NCBI GenBank assembly: GCA_030695925.1
Contig: JAUYOH010000046.1
Span: 1-35,159 of the forward strand
DNA length: 35,159 nt
Direction of reading: 5' to 3'
Origin: Candidatus Omnitrophota bacterium
GTDB lineage: Bacteria; Omnitrophota; Gorgyraeia; Pluralincolimonadales; Pluralincolimonadaceae
Both the position numbers and the translations under genes were made by a program. Positions 32,101 to 35,159 of this stretch are shown one piece after another (the first letter of the stretch is position 1; each line of letters starts with the position of its first letter). The notes under the pieces were generated by a model. The model worked only from the letters and a program-made list of their open reading frames with translations, was not told where the DNA came from and did not search any database.

Positions 32101-32336
32101 TTGAGAGGCGTTAAGGTATAGGCCTGGTTTGCCGGAAGGAATTCAAGGATAGCGCCGTCTTTGTCTTTTGTCCCGAAACTGCTTACGCATTGCCCTCTGT
32201 TGACATAGAAACCCCACAGCGGGATACCGTCTAATCCGGCTATCCCCGGGAAAAAACTTGAGAACGCTTTCGCCTTATTGAAATTCTCTATGATAAACTC
32301 GCCCGACTCGGCGAGTCTATACTTGACCTCATTCAC
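29130..32336 (-). CDS. GH94-like carbohydrate phosphorylase / (alpha/alpha)6-barrel protein
   Basis: A 1068-residue cytosolic protein; no signal peptide is seen. It starts with a beta-rich N-terminal domain (FSSFFPGIAGLDGIPLWGFY, VNRGQCVSSFGTKDKDGAIL), with supersandwich-like features to about 400. An (alpha/alpha)6 catalytic region follows with EGYWVDHWTYNLDLLE and AGKPGWCDSLNNLPGIFGSS, whose D652 matches the GH94 catalytic Asp by context. Size and layout fit the GH94 cellobiose-phosphorylase superfamily. The substrate is not set by this. A longer frame begins at 32393. GTG 32336, overlapping the upstream stop as GTGA, is preferred and implies coupling with the glycosidase before it. Confidence 0.7.
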   Translation of the reverse strand: MNEVKYRLAESGEFIIENFNKAKAFSSFFPGIAGLDGIPLWGFYVNRGQCVSSFGTKDKDGAILEFLPANQAYTLTPLKGFRTFLKVKKGGRTIFHEPFRDADSETARHTSTKMIISPSKLEIEETNRYLGIAVNVSYITIPNEPFAALARRVSLTNISKKKIDIEIIDGLPQIISFGITEDLHKLMSRTMEAWVKVSNLENKAPFYALKVKPNDTPELEYVERGNFYLACEMGKRAGRVLKPIVDPDIVFGADGDISYPRVFAESKVFAPDGYQKTECRTPSAFAHTKFGLASGETREIISITGNIKDIKELNRSISKIKDKAYFEKKLSENEDIIKGLQDTVFTKSSSNEFDHYCRQTFLDNLLRGGFPVTIDTPSGPFVFYAYARKHGDLERDYNSFLLQPSYYSQGNGAYRDINQNRRNDVLFNPGLKYDNISTFINAIQPDGFNPHQIEGISLSLKSGSSINAVKKVREFLKEPFTPGSLISFLEAGRIMSKKAAREFLKDVLAISIKSDLARPGEGYWVDHWTYNLDLLETYLLCYPENLKELLLGKRDFTFYDTYLRVNPRDEKYVYVDGRIRQFGAVSEDREKKRLIEKRESQPYKVRIKNGRGGIYETSLFVKLACVLTNKISSLDSFGIGIEMEAGKPGWCDSLNNLPGIFGSSVAETFELKRLILFLKSSLDKLGIDADYKIAFPYELADFLIELDKLLAKTDNFKYWDVSSAAKERYRKKVWSGFSGKEKHLLIGAIKNILDKALRKVERGLRAAEDKKTGLPYTYFINEVKKYRFIYERGKHKLNKDGLPLVKALSFGHKPVSFFLEGPMHAMRVLEAGKKAESLYKAVKKSELFDRGLKMYKVNAPLKGMPFELGRSTIFTPGWLENESIWLHMEYKYMLEVLKKGLYKEFFSDLKNCLVAFQDPARYGRSILENSSFIASSAYPDKSIRGNGFVARLTGSTTEFLSMWLLMCLGKELFRVSRGKLYFELKPILPRWLFTAKDTFIFCLLGKTLVVYHNPKKLDTFGDRAVRPVAIELKRKGDSDIKFTGSRIPSPFAERVRQGYYDRIDVNLS

Positions 32337-33568
32337 TGATTGATCTTTATTCCTCTCTGGGCCTGGACGATATCCTGAGGGCTCTTGGCCCAAAGAGATT
32401 TTAACACATAATATGCTTTTTTAGGTATCCTTTTATTTACGCCTTTCTCTTTCTCGGGGCTTAATCCGACGACGCCGTACCATTCCTCGTTCATATTCAT
32501 ATGCCCTTCGACTTCTATGTCAAAATAATACGCGCCGTTAGACCATCCCGCTTCCTCGTCCTGTACGAACCAGCTCGCAGGGTTGGCGGAATCGTGTTTC
32601 CACCATTCATCGCTCCATTCAAATATGCATCCGCCGAGGACGATGCCTTTGCCGGTCATACCGCAGGTATTACGGATAATCTCTTTCCACTGCGACTCCA
32701 GAAACTTCGCCTGCATATCCTCGTCCTCTTTCTTCGTGAGCGCGTTGTATCTGTCGCAGCCAAATTCTATCAGGACAACCGGCTTTCCGAATTTGTCCTG
32801 GATCTGCTGCCAAACGTTGCCGAAACTTATCCCGCGGTAAAAGATCCCGCCCAAGATATCAACCTCGGGCGCCGCCTCTTTGGCGATCTCAAGGAAGAAG
32901 GTCTCGCCGTTTCCCATCACGACGGGGTGATTTGGGTCTATCCTGTGTATCTCTTTGGCAATATCGTTCACGAAAGAATAATATATCCGCACTGTTTGTT
33001 CATCAAGGCTATAATTATTCTCGTTGCCTAAAAGCCAAAGGAGGATACCGGGCTCATCCTTATATTCCCTGACCATACTCAACACTTCTTCTTTCATCTG
33101 TAGGCGGTAACTTTCATCGGCGTAGTTCGGCGGAGGAAAATCGTATATGCCGAGGGTATGCCCCATTATCGTGCGTATCTTAAATTCCTTGTAGAGATCT
33201 CCTATCAGCTGTTTTACTTCCTGCGGATTTTTCCCCGGTTGATAAAAGCGCACGGTATTGACGCCCATCTCTTTCATAAGTTTGCCGTCCACCAGCCACG
33301 GCTTTGCCGCATCACCCCAGAAATTATAACCATAATCCTGTCCCACGGCGATCGGCTGATAACAGACGCCTTTTATAAGATAGGGCTCTTTCCCCACCAA
33401 GAGTTGGAAATGCCCGTTTGGCAACCTATTGACCGAGACCTTCGCTATCTTCGGCGCGAAGACGCTCTTCATCAAAAGACACCCGCCGACAAACAGGCCC
33501 AGTAATAGGATGAGCAGCAAAATTACAACAAGAACCCTCTTATTGGACTTTTTCTCCATCTTATTCAT
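32333..33568 (-). CDS. Membrane-anchored TIM-barrel glycosidase (GH2/GH5/GH72-like)
   Basis: A 411-residue protein with an N-terminal anchor (about 11-32; a GGC lies at its end but the lipobox is weak). The catalytic domain (about 60-400) has YLIKGVCYQPIAVGQDYG, LMKEMGVNTVRFYQP, LLWLLGNENNY (acid/base E183) and PVVLIEFGCD (nucleophile E268). This is the clan GH-A pattern of retaining glycosidases and transglycosylases. FEWSDEWWK is a late aromatic motif. ATG 33568 overlaps the stop of the preceding gene; another ATG at 33559 is possible. A related protein lies at 34228-35159. Substrate is unknown; beta-glucan is likely given the GH94-like partner. Confidence 0.8.
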   Translation of the reverse strand: MNKMEKKSNKRVLVVILLLILLLGLFVGGCLLMKSVFAPKIAKVSVNRLPNGHFQLLVGKEPYLIKGVCYQPIAVGQDYGYNFWGDAAKPWLVDGKLMKEMGVNTVRFYQPGKNPQEVKQLIGDLYKEFKIRTIMGHTLGIYDFPPPNYADESYRLQMKEEVLSMVREYKDEPGILLWLLGNENNYSLDEQTVRIYYSFVNDIAKEIHRIDPNHPVVMGNGETFFLEIAKEAAPEVDILGGIFYRGISFGNVWQQIQDKFGKPVVLIEFGCDRYNALTKKEDEDMQAKFLESQWKEIIRNTCGMTGKGIVLGGCIFEWSDEWWKHDSANPASWFVQDEEAGWSNGAYYFDIEVEGHMNMNEEWYGVVGLSPEKEKGVNKRIPKKAYYVLKSLWAKSPQDIVQAQRGIKINQ

Positions 33569-34148
33569 AATAGATGTCGTCGAAATAGATCGTGAATCCC
33601 TCAGGATTATCCGCCGCGCTCGCCGAGAAGCAGAATCCGCCTGAGACATACGACAGGTCTTTTCCTTTTAGGTCTATTTTATATTCTTTCCACTCCTTCG
33701 TCAATGTTATCGGCCCTATAGAGGCTGAATCCGAGTCGGAATACTCGCCGGTGATGCCGCCGATCTTAACCTCTGAGAGTATCTCGCCGCCTTTAGCTCC
33801 TTTTACCCGGAAGACGAGTTTCGAGGCGCCGCTTAAATCATAACCGCCCAGCTTTGTCCCCCAGTTATTCGCGGGATTCTGCCAATATATGCCGGTCCAC
33901 CCCGCGCCCTGTTTTTGCTCACCGGAATAGGTAACTTTTATGCAGGTCGCGCCTGAATGCGGAGCGTCTTTACAGGAAAGGTCTAACTTTAGGTCTCCGT
34001 AATCACCCATCCATCCGGAAGCTATATAATGATTGTCCCGTGCCGCCTTATCCGTATAGACGTTAAACCTCTTAAACTCGGCGTACAAAACGTTTGCGAC
34101 GCCGGCAAAGACACCCAAAGCAACTGCAATAGCTATCAACTTTTTCAT
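33561..34148 (-). CDS. Secreted beta-sandwich protein (carbohydrate-binding-like)
   Basis: A 195-residue protein with a signal peptide (1-23, cleaved after VLYA) and one predicted jelly-roll domain (about 24-195): VTYSGEQKQGAGWTGIYWQN, GYDLSGASKLVFRVKGAKGG, EWKEYKIDLKGKDLSYVSGG, GFTIYFDDIYYE. The pattern (GxxGIYW, a DLSGA strand, FYFDDI-type end) is seen in carbohydrate-binding modules such as CBM11 and related folds. No catalytic motif is visible. It sits between two glycosidases and ends inside the start of the next gene. AGGAGG lies 7 nt before the ATG. Confidence 0.7.
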   Translation of the reverse strand: MKKLIAIAVALGVFAGVANVLYAEFKRFNVYTDKAARDNHYIASGWMGDYGDLKLDLSCKDAPHSGATCIKVTYSGEQKQGAGWTGIYWQNPANNWGTKLGGYDLSGASKLVFRVKGAKGGEILSEVKIGGITGEYSDSDSASIGPITLTKEWKEYKIDLKGKDLSYVSGGFCFSASAADNPEGFTIYFDDIYYE

Positions 34149-34227
34149 CTCTTAACCTCCTGTTTTATTGTTATCATTAATCGACTTAATCCATTGTACT
34201 CTGCCCTATACACAACACCCCCTTCCT
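34149..34227 (-). other. Intergenic gap with ribosome-binding site
   Basis: 79 bp between two minus-strand genes. It contains the AGGAGG site for the beta-sandwich gene (near 34157). No clear intrinsic terminator or promoter stands out. Confidence 0.5.
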
Positions 34228-35159
34228 TTATCTTGTCCAATTCTCTTTATACCACAGATAAGACCTTTTAATCTGCCTTAATAACGGACTATTTGAACCA
34301 TCTCCCTGACTGGTTACCCCCAGATATTCCTCATGCAACCATCCGTCCGGGAACGGCCCGCGGAAATTTCCGGGGATCTTCTTCTGCGCCTTAAAATCCC
34401 ATCCTTCGAATTCCTGCTTTGCGGGGTCCAATTGCGGGGGAGGGCCTGCCTTCCACCATTCATCGACCCACTCAAAACAAACCCCGCCCAAAGCGTTGCC
34501 CATCCCAGAGCCCGCCAGATTATACTCTATGTCCTTCCAATTGCCCTCATGGTATTCCGCCTGTAACTCTTCTGCCTTCTCCTGATTTCCAGCTATATAA
34601 GAAGGACAGCCGTATTCCGTTATCAGGACCGGCCTATCGACTACATCTTTGACATCCTCCCATAAGCTCCTTCCAAAACCGTGTGGGCCGCGGTAAGAAT
34701 TTGTCCCAAAAACATCGACTTCCGGCGCATATTTGGCGAAATAATTCAGGTAGTTTACCTCGCCGTTACATATGGCGACCGGGTGGTTAGGGTCAAGAGA
34801 CTTTATCATCTTGGCGACTTCATTTACGAATCTATAATATGCCTCTGGCTGGAGCTTCGCCCTGCAGCCCATACCCGGTTCTATCCCCGGTGTGCCGGGA
34901 AAGCCGTAGTTATTCTCGTTCCCCAAGACCCACATTAGGACATACGGCTCATCTTTATATTCCGTTACCATCTGTTTTACGCTTTCCATCATCTTCTTCT
35001 GCTGGTCAGGATTCGCATAATCCGTGCCGCTATACCACTGGGCTCCCGAGCCTGTCGCATACATCCCGAGAAAGTCGCCCATAAGGTACATAAAACCGTA
35101 TCTCTCGTATCCATCTTTGAGAAGCTCTTTATTCGTCGAATGGTGGTAGAGACGTATGG
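34228..35159 (-). CDS. TIM-barrel glycosidase, partial (5' end beyond the window)
   Basis: The frame stays open to the window edge; at least 309 residues are present, preceded by YRLYHHSTNKELLKDGYERY. A Met at 35091 is internal and not the start. The catalytic motifs VLMWVLGNENNYGFPG (acid/base Glu in NEN) and RPVLITEYGCPSY (nucleophile Glu) match clan GH-A and align with the protein at 32333-33568, so the two are paralogues. A conserved FEWVDEWWKAG motif follows. The C-terminus ends in SYLWYKENWTR. Probably secreted or anchored like its paralogue; its N-terminus is not visible. Confidence 0.82.
   Translation of the reverse strand, partial: IRLYHHSTNKELLKDGYERYGFMYLMGDFLGMYATGSGAQWYSGTDYANPDQQKKMMESVKQMVTEYKDEPYVLMWVLGNENNYGFPGTPGIEPGMGCRAKLQPEAYYRFVNEVAKMIKSLDPNHPVAICNGEVNYLNYFAKYAPEVDVFGTNSYRGPHGFGRSLWEDVKDVVDRPVLITEYGCPSYIAGNQEKAEELQAEYHEGNWKDIEYNLAGSGMGNALGGVCFEWVDEWWKAGPPPQLDPAKQEFEGWDFKAQKKIPGNFRGPFPDGWLHEEYLGVTSQGDGSNSPLLRQIKRSYLWYKENWTR

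Noticed and set aside
32337-32393. Longer start for the GH94-like gene
   Set aside because: It overlaps the upstream glycosidase by about 60 bp; the GTG at 32336 forms a GTGA stop-start overlap.
1-35159. CRISPR array, rRNA genes, IS elements or prophage genes
   Set aside because: No regularly spaced repeats with spacers, no rRNA signature and no transposase, integrase or phage structural gene was seen.

Overview
The window reads as a chromosomal stretch from an uncultured diderm (Gram-negative-type) bacterium. LptE, a BamD-like TPR protein, MurJ, lipoproteins and a SurA-type foldase imply an outer membrane. The mix of genes and the secreted or membrane-tethered glycosidases fits a PVC-superphylum lineage such as Candidatus Omnitrophota. 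That assignment is inference from gene content, not a search. By eye the base composition is near 48-50% GC, with one clearly AT-rich foreign insert. Most genes lie on the minus strand in tightly packed, often overlapping operons. Recognisable sigma-70-type promoters (TTGACA / TATAAT with 16-17 bp spacers) sit in the short gaps.

Layout. 1-1415: secA (partial) and prfB, the latter with the classic +1 programmed frameshift. 1416-4090: an accessory, repeat-rich island. It holds a DUF2283 gene with an antitoxin-like small gene, several dispersed palindromic repeats, and a two-member array that looks like integron gene cassettes with attC-type hairpins but no integrase. One cassette encodes an HNH-type protein and the other a zinc-ribbon membrane protein. 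Two diverged ~160 bp palindromic elements in inverted orientation flank the array. 4091-7159: ogt, a short uvrC lacking its C-terminal HhH domain, and murJ. 7209-10348: rpsT on the plus strand, then holA, lptE, a BamD-like gene and a PilZ gene. 10413-16600: comEC, a parvulin lipoprotein, a ComEA-like gene and leuS. 16671-19353: nfo, a B12-binding radical SAM gene and two tandem cold-shock genes.

19523-21441: tRNA-Ala(GGC) with a 27 bp duplication of its 3' end, then nfeD and an SPFH gene followed 17 nt later by tRNA-Leu(CAA). 21444-24229: a methyltransferase and a KimA-like APC permease. 24290-26551: an operon of a zinc-ribbon protein, thyX, an ECF-like sigma factor, a zf-HC2 anti-sigma-like protein and a DUF1805 protein. 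26623-29117: an M48 peptidase and, divergently, a SurA-N-like lipoprotein coupled to a HAMP protein fused to an extracytoplasmic HEIAH domain. 29130-35159: a carbohydrate cluster with two homologous TIM-barrel glycosidases, a small secreted beta-sandwich protein and a GH94-like phosphorylase, all on the minus strand.

The most unusual items are the integrase-less cassette array bounded by palindromic elements, the tRNA-Ala 3'-end duplication, the HAMP-peptidase fusion and the membrane-anchored glycosidase/GH94-like cluster.
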